Notes under the pieces: model-generated | Told to the model about the DNA's origin: nothing | The model's database searches: none | What the model saw: only the letters and a program-made list of their open reading frames with translations | Translations under genes and position numbers: made by a program | Assembly (NCBI GenBank): GCA_015501055.1 | Contig: JADNYV010000044.1 | Location: forward strand, 186,001-250,000 | DNA length: 64,000 bases | Source: Mucidula mucida | Lineage: Eukaryota > Basidiomycota > Agaricomycetes > Agaricales > Physalacriaceae | Direction of reading: 5' to 3' | Shown here: piece by piece, positions 1 to 10,500 of the stretch | How positions within the stretch are numbered: the stretch's first letter is position 1 | Layout: every line of letters starts with the position of its first letter

Positions 1-289
1 GTACTGAGGAGATGCTAGTGGCCGCGAAAATATGTAGTGCGCGACCACGTGACGAGGTCATCCTCGTTCCGAGCTGGGTTCTTTTTGTCAGGCGTTTTCC
101 GAAACGACTGAGATACTTAGCAAGGACACGTTCTCATCCCAAGCACAGGATGATGGCCTTTTCGGTAACTATTGAGGGACGACAGCGGAAGCAAACGTTG
201 GAACGCATTGGTGATACATGAACGAGTCTATGGAACAGGATATCGATACAGATGGATTACCAAACAATTATGCAAGGGTCCTACTGGAG

Positions 290-1027
290 TCAGTTTTCGA
301 CGTAGATGGCATCCCTCTTGCTGCGGCGCTGGGCCTGGTGTAGAGCGCGTTTGACAGCTTCATCCCACTCCGCTTCACGTTGCACGAGCACCTCTACCTC
401 CACCATCACCTGGATGGGCTCTTTCGGCGCTAACAGAGCATCGACTTGCTCTTCAAAGGCCTTGGAGGAGCACCCGCCAAATACAATGAATGCGGGGCCA
501 CTTTTTTGTATGGTGCGTGTCATGGGAAATTCCGATCCAACATAGTTGTAGGTCTGAGAGTGTTGCAACGACCCGTCTTTGAAATCGATGATGGTCGGAG
601 TGCAGTTAAAGTCTTTGAGAGGCTGTGAGCGTGACGTATCAGCATTTGTCCATTGGGGAAAGGCAACGAACACACCTTCATTACATTGTGTTCGAACCGT
701 TGGGACTCTAACAGAGAGGTCTTTTTATTGAAGCGTTCGATAACGTCCTCGTCATCGCTTCTGTCAGCCGAAAATAAGATTGAAGACCGCGCGGAAGCGA
801 TTGGACTGTCGTTGTCCGACGACGAGGATGTTATGGAAATGTCATCCGACGGAATACAATCATCCTGCATCGTCTCGTTGAGATCAGAAATTTTGGTGTA
901 GAACGGAGACACAGGTGCCTAATGGAATATCAGCGACGAACACTCTGCAGGGTATGCAGTGACTGACCTTCTTCAGGTCGATGTCGAAACATTGGGATCC
1001 GGTTATATCAACGTGGGGGTATGGCAT
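290..1027 (-). CDS. Hypothetical 211-aa protein, three exons
   Basis: I do not recognise this protein. The exon chain is 1027-968, 918-676 and 622-290, with introns of 49 and 53 nt that have GT-AG ends and keep phase, giving 211 aa. The start is the ATG at 1027, which has a good context (CACCACAATG); no in-frame ATG lies further upstream before a stop at about 1084. Exon 2 encodes a Ser/Asp/Glu-rich low-complexity stretch. Exon 3 encodes a more regular segment with the motif AFIVFGGCSSKAFEEQVDAL, followed by an acidic helix and a basic end (QRRSKRD). No signal peptide or membrane segment is visible. The gene ends near the left edge with no close neighbour. Intron positions are well supported; function is unknown. 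Confidence 0.6.
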
Positions 1028-3078
1028 TGTGGTGGGATTTGGTCGGGGGATGAATGAGTCTCTTGTCAAGTGAGTGTAGCCTTATATGCACGGCGCGGCC
1101 TGGTCCACACGGGTGGTCGACGGTGCATTGTTCGTCAAAGTGGACGCATTAATGAGAGCCACTGGTCGGAGCCCTGCCATTCTTCGCGGATTACCACATT
1201 AAGACAACAATAGTGTGTCTATGACCGCCGAACAAAGACCCCAAGACGGCCATCACGCCAGCACAGAGATACTAGACAGTAGCCACGCAAATACGGTTGT
1301 GCACAGTGTATAGTGTATCATTACCAGTAGCAGTTTTGATTTCGTCGGTTGAGCACAAGATCGGACCCCATCCATTCAGGTCGCGCCTTCAGTTGGTCAG
1401 GAACGCAAAGAAGAGGAGGTTTCCAGGATTTCCGACAAAAAGACGAAATGTCTCTTTGACCAATACCTTGCTATCCGCATCGCTACCGGTGTTCTACTAC
1501 TGCTAGTTCAGAAGAGAGGTATGTATCCGGGATTCGAACTGGATGGTAGAAGAAAAGGGGCCTCCTGAAAGACAAGTAGCTCGGGATCGGTCGGTGCTAA
1601 TGAACTCACCAGTAATCTGGTTGTCCAAATTCCATTCCGTGGGTACAATCAATTTGGTGACTCGACAACGTGGCGACGCGAGGGTCGTCCAAATATATCA
1701 CACTGATCGTAGAATTCCCACGGTCCTTCTTAAACCGATTCTTTCACGGCTTTGAACAAAACGCGTTCCTCACACATCGATTCGGAACCTATGACTTCCT
1801 TGGCGGCCGTGCGTTGGTTTTACTGCACATTTCGGCGTAACCTCATCTCGTGCGCGTAGTTCGATGGAAACGCCGGACAAATGATGGAAAAAAACACGCC
1901 ATCTTGCGCGTGCAGATGGTTCACGAGTCTGCGTAAGGTCGCTGTAAGCTTCTTACATCTGTGGAGCTGTGTTTCTACGCACCGTCCAGATGACTCCTGA
2001 CAGCCCAGTGGACTGAGTAGATATCGCGACTCTCGCGCGCCGCCTCGGAAACGCAGTTTCCGCAGACCGGATAGCTCATTTTGAGGTCTATACTCACGGC
2101 GCTTCGTGTTATTCTCAATCAATAGCCTGGCGAAATTTATCGTCATGACATCCTGTGCAAGTGGCTCGTGGCTGGCGAACATCGGTTCCCTTACGCTTTT
2201 CTCATCATACTGTCTAATTGGCTTGTGAACGGACCCCGAGGGTGTCTAACGTGCATGTCGTGAGTTCTCCCATGGCTTGTTACTGTATCCTCATGCACTG
2301 CTGATGTGCAGGAGCGCACTCAACTGAAGTGATTGATGGCCTCTCCGAGATCAAGCTGAGCTAGCAACAGCAGGGTCCGACTGTCATTTATCACGGACGG
2401 GGGTTCTAGATTCCTACGAGCAAGCTCTGACTTACAGCAACACAGTCGAGCAGTGGTCGAGGCAATCGCAGCTTCAAATACATTAATCTGTTGTGGTCCC
2501 CAGACTGCGGTATCCTGCTTAGAGCAACCCATTACTTCAGCTTTTGAACCCACTCCAAAGCATCATGGAAAGTGTTCTGTGTGCACAGTTTCAACGGACC
2601 GGCCCCCGACTGCGATCTGTTTTTTTTTTGCGATCTAACGGTTTCGCAGTTTCACGGTGCACTGCGGAAAAACGCCAAGGACTTATTCCGGGCCCCGATT
2701 TGAAGGTCTTCGAGGTTGCATATATTCCTAACTGACAGACTACAAGTCGCAGAAATACTTGGAAGCATAGGAAAATTCATGAAACAACGCCGCTGGGTGT
2801 TTGTCGAATAAGCTGTCAACCCGTTCAATTATAGTCAATCGTGGCGGATCGAAAGTTCGATTGCATTACGACACGTGGATATGCCTCAGCCTGGATGCAT
2901 TTGCAAAAGAACCGAGATCGCACCCAGATTGGCCGAGTTTTCATCTATAAAACAGGATGCATTGCATTGAACCCCTAGTCTAATCCCAACCTTCCCTCGA
3001 ATTCGCATTCTCTGCTAGGCTTAGCTGTGCTTTGCTCTTTTCGGCACTTTCACTTTCAGGACCCTCATTTCGTTCAAC
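1028..3078. other. Intergenic stretch without supported gene
   Basis: About 2 kb with only scattered open frames, the longest 120 codons on the minus strand (1820-2182) with no domain, composition or splice support. The right end is the promoter region of the next gene. Confidence 0.5.
2946..2952 (+). promoter_or_regulatory. TATA box (TATAAAA)
   Basis: TATAAAA about 130 nt before the ATG at 3079, followed by pyrimidine-rich sequence (TTCCCTCG, CTTTCACTTTCAGG), as is common in fungal leaders. Inferred from sequence only. Confidence 0.45.
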
Positions 3079-4143
3079 ATGGTTGCGCCCACAACATTCC
3101 CTATGTCCGTTACGGGCCCAAATATCGATAACAGCAGCAGACAATCCAAACGGGCGGGCTTATGCTTAAATTTGTCTCAAAGCGAGGTTAGCAAGGTTAG
3201 TGATTCTAAGCGACGCGTCGTTGAATGTTAGCTGATATTCTGGCAGCTCAAGAACGTTTTGGAAGTCAACCTCGGCTCGCCATTTGGCCTGGACGATCCT
3301 TTCGCTCCAACCCCTTCTCCATTGTCTCTAAACTTCACGGTCCCTGCATACGAGGTCTCGACACCACTTCCCATCTTCACATCGTCGTTTTACGACAACG
3401 TCTACGACGCCTACATGGATGCCGACTCAGAGGACGAGGAGGAAGAAGAGGAAGACGCTGAAGCTCAATATATCACCATCCCCATCACGAGCGCGTTCTA
3501 TAACCCTCCTCCACCTGCTCGTTCGTCGTTCTCACCTTGGGTTCAAGGATTTGAGGATGAAGAGCCGATCCCCTCCATGTCCTTCTCCTGCGACGCCCTC
3601 GTTCCTGAGGCGCGGGTCGAAACCAAGTCGCCCGCGGAGCTCTTCCACCAAGAGCTCGAGCAAGTGCTCCCTCAGTTGAGCGCCGGCGTCGTTCTTGACG
3701 AGTTTCTGCACGGGGTTGACATGGAATTATACGAGTCCCCTGTCCAGGCTTTTCAGGATGTCTGCCTGGATTCTTTAAATCCCGCGGATAGGGCCTTCAC
3801 TCTGCACCCACTGCAGAGATTATGCTTACCTGACGTTCCTGTCGGCTTCGACGATGACGGAGAAGAAAGTGTGACGGAGGTTAAAGTCGAATCGGTTGTT
3901 CCCGTAAGTTCGCTTTACTTGACTGACGAGCAACACTGACACTTGCTTCAGGTTACGGTGACACCACCTACACCACAGAAGCGACCTACCGGCCTAGCGC
4001 CGTTGTTGGACAGGCGACTGGTTGCGCCTTTCGAAATTGAAGAGTCTCGCGTTATTACTACGAGCGCTGCGCTACGCATTCGAGCAAGCTTCGTCCCTTC
4101 ACATCCACTGTGCGGTCTTCGTATTTTCAACGTCGGTCATTAA
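3079..4143 (+). CDS. Hypothetical acidic 321-aa protein
   Basis: Not recognised. Exons 3079-3195, 3247-3903 and 3952-4143 join with introns of 51 and 48 nt (GTTAGT..CAG and GTAAGT..CAG), all in phase, giving 321 aa. The ATG at 3079 follows TTCAAC and a TATA box. The middle carries a run of Asp/Glu (DADSEDEEEEEEDAEAQY) and the protein is Pro/Ser-rich; the last exon contains TPPTPQKRP and a short basic end. There is no signal peptide or membrane segment, so a soluble, possibly nuclear, protein is plausible but not shown. It converges on the BTB gene, whose stop is only 171 nt away. Confidence 0.65.
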
Positions 4144-4314
4144 CTATACTCATACCTTAATATTTCGTTTTATTGGATCTCAATTGGGTATACCCAGAGT
4201 TTCTAGTTTGATACCGCTGTCGAGGGACAGTGTTCAAGGGTACATCTCCCAAAGTACATACATAATATCTATTCATCAAGTAGACTTTCATTTCCATCTC
4301 CTGTGTTGTAATTA

Positions 4315-5133
4315 TTAATAGGCCCTTGTAATACACATTTCGCGAACCAAATTCTGGACGCCGTCGAAAGAACGGTTAAGATTAGACGGGTATCTGATCG
4401 CCTGTCGCGCTTGGGCGATGTTGATTACATTCTGCATGCCCAGTATTTCACCTTCTTCCAACGTTAATGCCTCTGTTCGCATACACAATTCGCTGTAGGC
4501 AGGTAGGAGCCATTCGCTGACGTCAAACCTTAGGCCGAGGACGATTCTATCCGCGGGAGAAAGATTTAATTGTGCTGAAGCAGTAAAGGAATTAGGGTGC
4601 AAGCGTGAAAGAGCTAGCTCTCGAATAGACGTAAAATCCCAACGCGTCGCGAGGCTGAGAACAGAGATCCACTCTTCCTTGGTCTCGATCTCGCACGTTC
4701 TGAAGTTCCTGCGCGGAATTAGAGATGGACAAACTATTTTGAATGAAACGTTAACGCACTTCGGGTACAGTATTGACAGTAGCCGGTCGAAGTCTTTTGC
4801 TTCGATGCCCTCCAAGATGATAGGGTCCTCGTCAGTTTGTCCTTCCGGGGTGTGGCCGTCCGGACAAGGAAGCGAGAACATGGCCTCGAAAATGGTGGAG
4901 TCGCGTTGGAAGTAATAACGGTGAACGTTATAAAGCCATCCTTCGACCTAGGAGGGGGTAATCCTTGTCAAGACGTTGCCTACTCTCAAATGGATTCGAA
5001 TTCTGCGCACAAAGAAGATCACATTGCCGTCAGGAAAATAGAATCGCGGGTGTCGATGGGAAGGATCAATTTCGTTCGCAGGAACTACCAGCTCTATGGT
5101 GCTTCCGGAAGCGGTCTTGACATAGATTATCAT
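4315..5133 (-). CDS. BTB/POZ domain protein (251 aa)
   Basis: Exon 1 5133-5011 and exon 2 4947-4315 are joined by a 63-nt intron (GTGCGC..CTAG), giving 251 aa. The N-terminal half matches the BTB/POZ fold as seen in the expanded Agaricomycete BTB family: RHPRFYFPDGNVIFF, then HRYYFQRDSTIFEAMFSLP, then an acidic ILEGIEAKDFDRLLSILYP. The C-terminal half carries the family's typical ISVLSLATRWDF, WLLPAYSELCMR and LTLEEGEILG motifs. BTB domains mediate dimerisation and often act as Cullin-3 adaptors; the partner here is unknown. A stretch between ILYP and TKEEW (about 4710-4755) looks like unspliced intron, but no in-phase splice was found, so it may be a retained insertion. No membrane segments. 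Confidence 0.85.
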
Positions 5134-6080
5134 GGTTGAAAGGAGGAGTGCGCCCGGCCCCTGTTTGGAGTTGAAGAACTCCTCTTCGAAAATAAATCAC
5201 ACTCGAACTTGTCAGGAGTATTTGGATCAGTCACCCACTGAGGTCGCGGAGCGGGCGAGCACTTCTTTCAGGCATGTAGTAGTGTTTTGAAATCTCGCCG
5301 GTGCGTATCATGATTCTCGACGAGAGTAAAGACTTGAAGTCGGATTCCCTCTCCGACTCCACAGTTCTGAGTTCAGTACCAACGATAGCTTCGGAAACAG
5401 GACGTAGGGTAAGCGAGTGCACGTGTCCGTGTGTGCGGGAGACCTTGAATGCCGAGCCCCTGTCTTGTCTTCGCTTGCGCTACCACCTCTACGCGCATAA
5501 ACGTTCGCTTAATATTCGGTCTCCACACGATGGGGTACGTCCTTGCTCGGGAATGGTCTTGTGGTACACTCAACATAATCTAGCTGTGTATTTTCCTGCA
5601 TTGGCCGTGAGTCGGATCGACATGAAGGCGCGCGGCTTCCCTAAGTTTACTCCTTCACAGAAACCTGGCTAGCTATCATTGGTGCCGTCAAGTGGATTGT
5701 CCTGACTATTGCAGAGATTACCATCTGGTTGTTCACAGGTTCGCAAATACATTCCCAGCCCAAATTGTCCCGCTCATATCACGGCCATAGTCATAATCGA
5801 TATCTTGGTCGGCATACTCGACATATTGACCTGCAGATGTTGTCGTCATAGCAAGCACCACCACGAAGGGGAAAGGTAGGACTTCGTCACTGTTTTAACT
5901 CAATCTGCACTAACCGCATTACTTACCAGCGGTCTGTACAACGAGAAGACAACGACCACATGAACCGACAAGAGTTTCACGCGATGACTTATGACCTTTC
6001 ATGTCTTTATTTACGATATTTTTTCAACGCTTAATTCCGCCACGAATCATGACCTGCAGAAAGACCAATGAGCACAACGT
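5134..6080. other. Unresolved intergenic stretch
   Basis: No gene can be supported. A minus-strand frame (5231-5422) with a Ser/Glu-rich tail could be the end of a lost multi-exon gene, and a 42-codon ATG frame lies at about 5850-5725 (-). I found no consistent exon chain between them. Confidence 0.35.
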
Positions 6081-8106
6081 CTATGCAGGCTGTCTACGTG
6101 CGTTACCAATTTTCTCATCCTCCTCGCTAAAGGCTAAGCGAACACGACCATCTCGATCCATCAACCGCCCATACTTGAATCTCGGCTCCTCCGTGTACCG
6201 TCCTGATACATCTTGAGCTTCCATCGCGACATCGTCTAGCGCAGGGTTACGCGTCGTAGACATGATGAGCGAGAAAACTCTTGTACCGCCGCCTCCATTG
6301 CACCAGAGGGCGTACATTCCAATAACAATCGCCGGTAGCGCTACCCCAATGCACGATCCATAACCAGCCCATAACACACGGGGGCTGTATACGAAGACAT
6401 TTGTCTGCGTCTGGACCTCAGTCATGGCGGAGGTGGACCACAAGCTCTTAGTCATGACGCTAACACTGGCATTGCGCAGCATTTCCTCGATCAGGCGGGG
6501 TGTGTCGGTACTGAACGTCGGGTTGGTGGGGTCGGTATTGTTTGCCAGCAGGCTGTAAAGTACCAGAGTCCTGTCGACATTCAACCCCGTTTGCATGTTT
6601 TGAAACACGGATCCGATGAGTCCGTTGGAGACAGCGTCCTTGATGGCGGCTAATGCTGGCCTAACTTGGAAGAGATTCAATGTTAGCTTCAATTCAAGTT
6701 GAGAGCGGGAGAACTCACAAGTAGAATCATCAGGAAACAACGTTTGATTCGTCCCAAAAGGCGACCCGGACGAAACGTCCCGAATATCTATCTGCTGCTT
6801 GTTGTCCTCAAACGCCACATTCAATGTGTAAGTCGAATTGTACGACGTGCAGTTCGTCACGGATTGAAAGTTACTCTGGAAGTCACTGATCCATTTGATA
6901 TTCAGCGTATCGACGTCGTCACCCTTCACGGTAGGGCCAGCTTCCCAGCTCGGAATGCGCGCTTCGACACGAGATCCAGTTGGTGGAGTGCACTTAAACG
7001 AAGGTGCAAAGAAGGTAAGATTGTATGAACAATTTTGACCACAGGGACTCTGAAGCGTGGCGATGCTTCCTTCAATGAGCGCCTTATTCGCGACTGTCTG
7101 CGTGACGGGAGCGGGGCCGTTGTAAGACACTAGAGGTCATGAATTGGTGGAAAGAAACACACAGAAGCGCGGAACGCGTACGTATCGGGGTTCTCAAGAA
7201 AATTTCGCCGGTGGAAGGTGTTGCCCGAAGGTCGATATTCGGTACCGAAACAGTTTGAATAGAACGCGTTTGGAGAGGGTGGACGGTAAGAGATCCTGGG
7301 ACAGGGAGGACCGCAATGGAGGACGTCCATGTCAGGAATGCGAGAATGGTAGCTACTTTGGCCCTCGTGACCATGTCCCGGTTAAGGAAAGCCGACGGGT
7401 CGCCGAGAATACTGAACAACGCGTCGAGACCATCCAATGTCAGTGCTGTGCGCCGGACCGAGAACCAGAGGTGCTGGTCGTATGCTTTGGAAATACTCAG
7501 TCCCACAGCGAGCTTGACGAGTAAGACAATAGTGGTGATAATAAACAGGGCCTTTTTTTGGTCGGATACTACGTTTCCTGCGATGGTCGAAGAGCCATTG
7601 GCCGGCTTGTGATGAAGATGGCAACAGTAAAAGTGGTGTACGAGAGACAGGATAAGGCCAATGAAGAGGAACACCAGCATCTGCGCTCCAGCAATAACAG
7701 GAACTTGACGTCCTGGGAGGCCCAGAGGCAACGCCTTGAGTCTAACATGAAATATTTGAGAAATCGGAAAAACTACCAAAGAAGACATACCTTTGTTCTT
7801 CGTTGTGTTCGCCACCTGTTGTAGAGCTTACGCCCGAAGTAATTTGGCTGATTTTTTTGTCAGTCAAGTCTTGATCAACATGAAAGACTAACTTCGGTTC
7901 ATCATAATCAACACTATTCGGAGGAACAGGCGTCTTGCCCGAATGCGTTGTAGCTGCATCTGAATCGTCACTGACAATGATCAACAAATAATCCAGGTGG
8001 AGGACAACACAGCTTACTCAATGAGCTGCTGGAATTCCAGGCTCAGAGGTTGTAGCTGGTAGCCAGCTCCCCGTTGGTCAATATGGGGGGAAGACGAGGT
8101 TGGCAT
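6081..8106 (-). CDS. Conserved Agaricomycete multispanning membrane protein (607 aa)
   Basis: Five exons, 8106-8018, 7970-7791, 7741-7182, 7129-6719 and 6664-6081, joined by introns of 47, 49, 52 and 54 nt, give 607 aa in one uninterrupted frame. The start ATG at 8106 opens MPTSSSPHID. About 90 residues of polar N-terminus precede LPGRQVPVIAGAQMLVFLF, the first membrane helix; two more lie at LFIITTIVLLVKLAVGL and ATILAFLTWTSSIAVL. A large region with many N-glycosylation sites (NCSYNLT, NCTSYNST) follows, then a last helix near AGYGSCIGVALPAIVIGMYA and an acidic tail. This layout and the GRQ...HHFY start match a family often mislabelled 'formylmethionine deformylase-like' in basidiomycete databases; no deformylase motif is present. 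Function unknown. Confidence 0.8.
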
Positions 8107-9307
8107 CACTTCGTGGTGTAGAGGAATGCTGCGTACGCGGTCGCATGGCTTCTTCTCGTCATCAGTGAAGTGACGTATGGCTTCACTGACTTTTTTGAAT
8201 CATCGGAACTCAGTGGCGCTGCGAAGAGTACAAATTTTGATTGATGGGGCTAGTCTTGTATATACAGTCTCCCGAGGTACAAGTATCAGTTCACTACAGC
8301 CGCCGTCAGCATTGCGCGAAATATCAAGAGAACGGAGACTCACAGATTGTGCCAAAAGAGCGGGCATTGTCCTGTAGCGCCATCAAGGGCCAGTAGTAAG
8401 CATCTAAGGTTTGACCAAACTGTATGGTCATAGCTCACGGCTGAATCGTCAGTATCATGATAGAAGCTTCTCCAATATGAAAACTGTCACTTACGAAGTG
8501 TCGCTATCAGTCGCCTGAACTGTATGTTATGCCGCACCACAGGGGGGACTCTTCGCTCGGCTTTTGCTTTAGCGCGGCTGTGAGGTGTAGCCGAAGCTGA
8601 TTTGGTACGACGTTTATCGCGTCATTGGAATGAGGAACCCTGTTCTTCCACTGGGAGAACACGTATTTGCAGGAGACGGAGCTCCAACAAGAAGCGTAGC
8701 TACTGTAGGTGATGAGCCGGGATTGACGGGTGTTTGGAATCAGGAGGAAAACAAGCTCGCATGACGGCAATACCACGAGCACTCGGAATATGAGAGTCGA
8801 AGCCGCGTGCGCGTCCCAGCTGTCCGTGGCAGTCGTCCCACCTACCAGTATAGCCCCATGTTGGAGCGACAATGTCCTTTTCAACCGGTCAACAATGATA
8901 GCCTCTTGCCCCCTCATGGGTCGGCCAATGTGGAAGTTCCAGGTGAAGTACTGGCCAAGGCTTCCGCATTCTCCGTGATGCCCCACGTCGGAATAGCGGA
9001 CTCGTAAGCGCGTCAGAATTCTTCTGTCCAGTATCAAAATCGCGTCAGCAGTACTGTCATGATGGGAGGCGGTGGTGGTGGAAGCCCGCGTGAAGAGTAA
9101 TTCAAAGAGCTAGGTTACATATGAAGAAATACAGCGTTGTGTCTTGGAATACGCAATCTCTTTTTTTCTACGACACATAGTCTTTGATTTGAAGGTGTAC
9201 TTAATACGATATACCATTTGGTATCTGACAGGCGAACCATAATCCTATGAACGCAGTCAAAATTGAGTGTTGAGAGGAAATCTTTCCCCTGAAGTGACAT
9301 CCCTTCT
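8107..9307. other. Intergenic stretch; one unsupported ORF
   Basis: Holds a 176-codon minus-strand open frame (9037-8507) with no recognisable domain, and otherwise short frames. The last part is probably the 3' flank of the DJ-1-like gene. Confidence 0.4.
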
Positions 9308-10120
9308 CTAAGACACAAATTTACCACTCTCCTTTAGTTCCGCCACCGCTTTCTTCGCGACTTCTTCGGCATCAAATGGACAACGTCCACTGACATACCG
9401 GTACCGCTCCTCCACAACGACAAAAGGTTGGCCAACCCGCCCGCTCCAGAGCCCGGGGCCTGTTTTGAACTGACCCACGTCATCCAGGGTACGCGCAACG
9501 TACTCTTCGACGGTGGGCGAGTCATGTCCGTACGTGCGATAATAGTCTCCCAAAAACGGACGCGTCACAGTCGTAATGCCGCTCTCCATAAAAGCAGGAA
9601 GTGCAGTTGTATTGCACGCTCGAATGATACTCTTGCCTTGGACAGTGGGATCTGGCGTGTAAGCGAGTACCTGGACGCCATGACAGATAGCTGCGAGGAC
9701 CTTCCCACTCCCACTCTCCCTTTTCGTAAGCGGGAAGAACGATGTCAACGCTTGATGGATCTCTTCACTCTCAATCAAGGCCTTGACCCCCTTCTCATGT
9801 CCGCCAGGTAGCAAGACTAGATCGTAGTCAAGCATATTGAAGGCGGGATCAGACCAGTTCAGCGGAGCTTTCGCTTCGGGTGAAGCGAGCATGTCGTTGT
9901 AAGCTTGCTTGGCCTTGGCGTCAGCACCGAGGAGGGCACCTGTGACGCCAGCAAGCATGCGCGGGTCGCAGACAAAAGGTGCTCCGGAGGGAGTGGCAAA
10001 GTCGACTTTCAGGCCAGAGGCGCGGAAGTAAGCGTAGGGAATAGCGACTTCAGTTGGGTCATGTCCATTCGTGGATAGCGGGATGAGGACGCGTGGTGGG
10101 CTGGAGGAAACGGCGGACAT
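9308..10120 (-). CDS. DJ-1/PfpI family protein (270 aa)
   Basis: Single-exon gene of 270 aa starting MSAVSSSPPRVLIPLS. Family hallmarks are visible: the first beta strand with Glu24 in the EVAIPYAYF segment, the loop LLPGGHEKG (residues 103-111), and the nucleophile elbow AAICHG with Cys146-His147. The length and the inserted lid region around residues 55-95 resemble the Hsp31/ThiJ branch rather than short PARK7. Relatives are cytosolic and act as glutathione-independent glyoxalases, deglycases or stress chaperones; which activity applies here cannot be read from sequence. It is divergently arranged with ELP1, sharing a 380-nt intergenic region that contains a striking hairpin. Confidence 0.92.
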   Translation of the reverse strand: MSAVSSSPPRVLIPLSTNGHDPTEVAIPYAYFRASGLKVDFATPSGAPFVCDPRMLAGVTGALLGADAKAKQAYNDMLASPEAKAPLNWSDPAFNMLDYDLVLLPGGHEKGVKALIESEEIHQALTSFFPLTKRESGSGKVLAAICHGVQVLAYTPDPTVQGKSIIRACNTTALPAFMESGITTVTRPFLGDYYRTYGHDSPTVEEYVARTLDDVGQFKTGPGLWSGRVGQPFVVVEERYRYVSGRCPFDAEEVAKKAVAELKESGKFVS

Positions 10121-10350
10121 TGCAGATTGTCTTGATTGGGCGATTCATGAGTAAGGACATGTATCAAAAGCAATGTACTCACGGCACGTTATTCGGGTAC
10201 TATGCAGGTATAACAGATACAGTGCACGGAGTCTTGAGGCAGTCCTGTGGCAAGGACCAGTTCCGGTCAAATTCTACGATCGTGGATGGCGAATCCATTT
10301 TGGGCTTGCCGTCAAGGAATCGGTACCTCATAATCCCACCGATCTGCACA

Positions 10351-10415
10351 GATCACGCCTAATTTAGGTAGGTCCCTGGTCAACCCGACGTTGACCTACC
10401 TAATTAGGCATGATC
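10351..10415. repeat. Inverted repeat (hairpin) in DJ-1/ELP1 intergenic region
   Basis: The left arm begins GATCACGCCTAATTTAGG and the right arm, read on the opposite strand, begins GATCATGCCTAATTAGG. The arms extend through AGGTAGGTC and end in CAAC, separated by a few bases. Only one mismatch and small bulges interrupt about 25 paired positions. It could be a small hairpin transposon relic, a dyad binding site for one of the two divergent genes, or an RNA structure. Confidence 0.7.
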
Positions 10416-10500
10416 GGGACTCCTTACCCGAAAAGGAAGTGACTCTGTTTTTCCCTCCCACCTTAGCCTATACGCGTTTTTCAAAGCTGGATAATAGACG

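Noticed and set aside
1525..1550. tRNA-like B-box (GGATTCGAACTGG on the plus strand)
   Set aside because: The surrounding T-stem does not pair and no acceptor or anticodon arms can be drawn.
1820..2182. 120-codon minus-strand ORF
   Set aside because: No domain, no start context, composition like translated non-coding sequence, no splice partners.
8507..9037. 176-codon minus-strand ORF
   Set aside because: Open but without recognisable motifs or supporting introns; could be chance.
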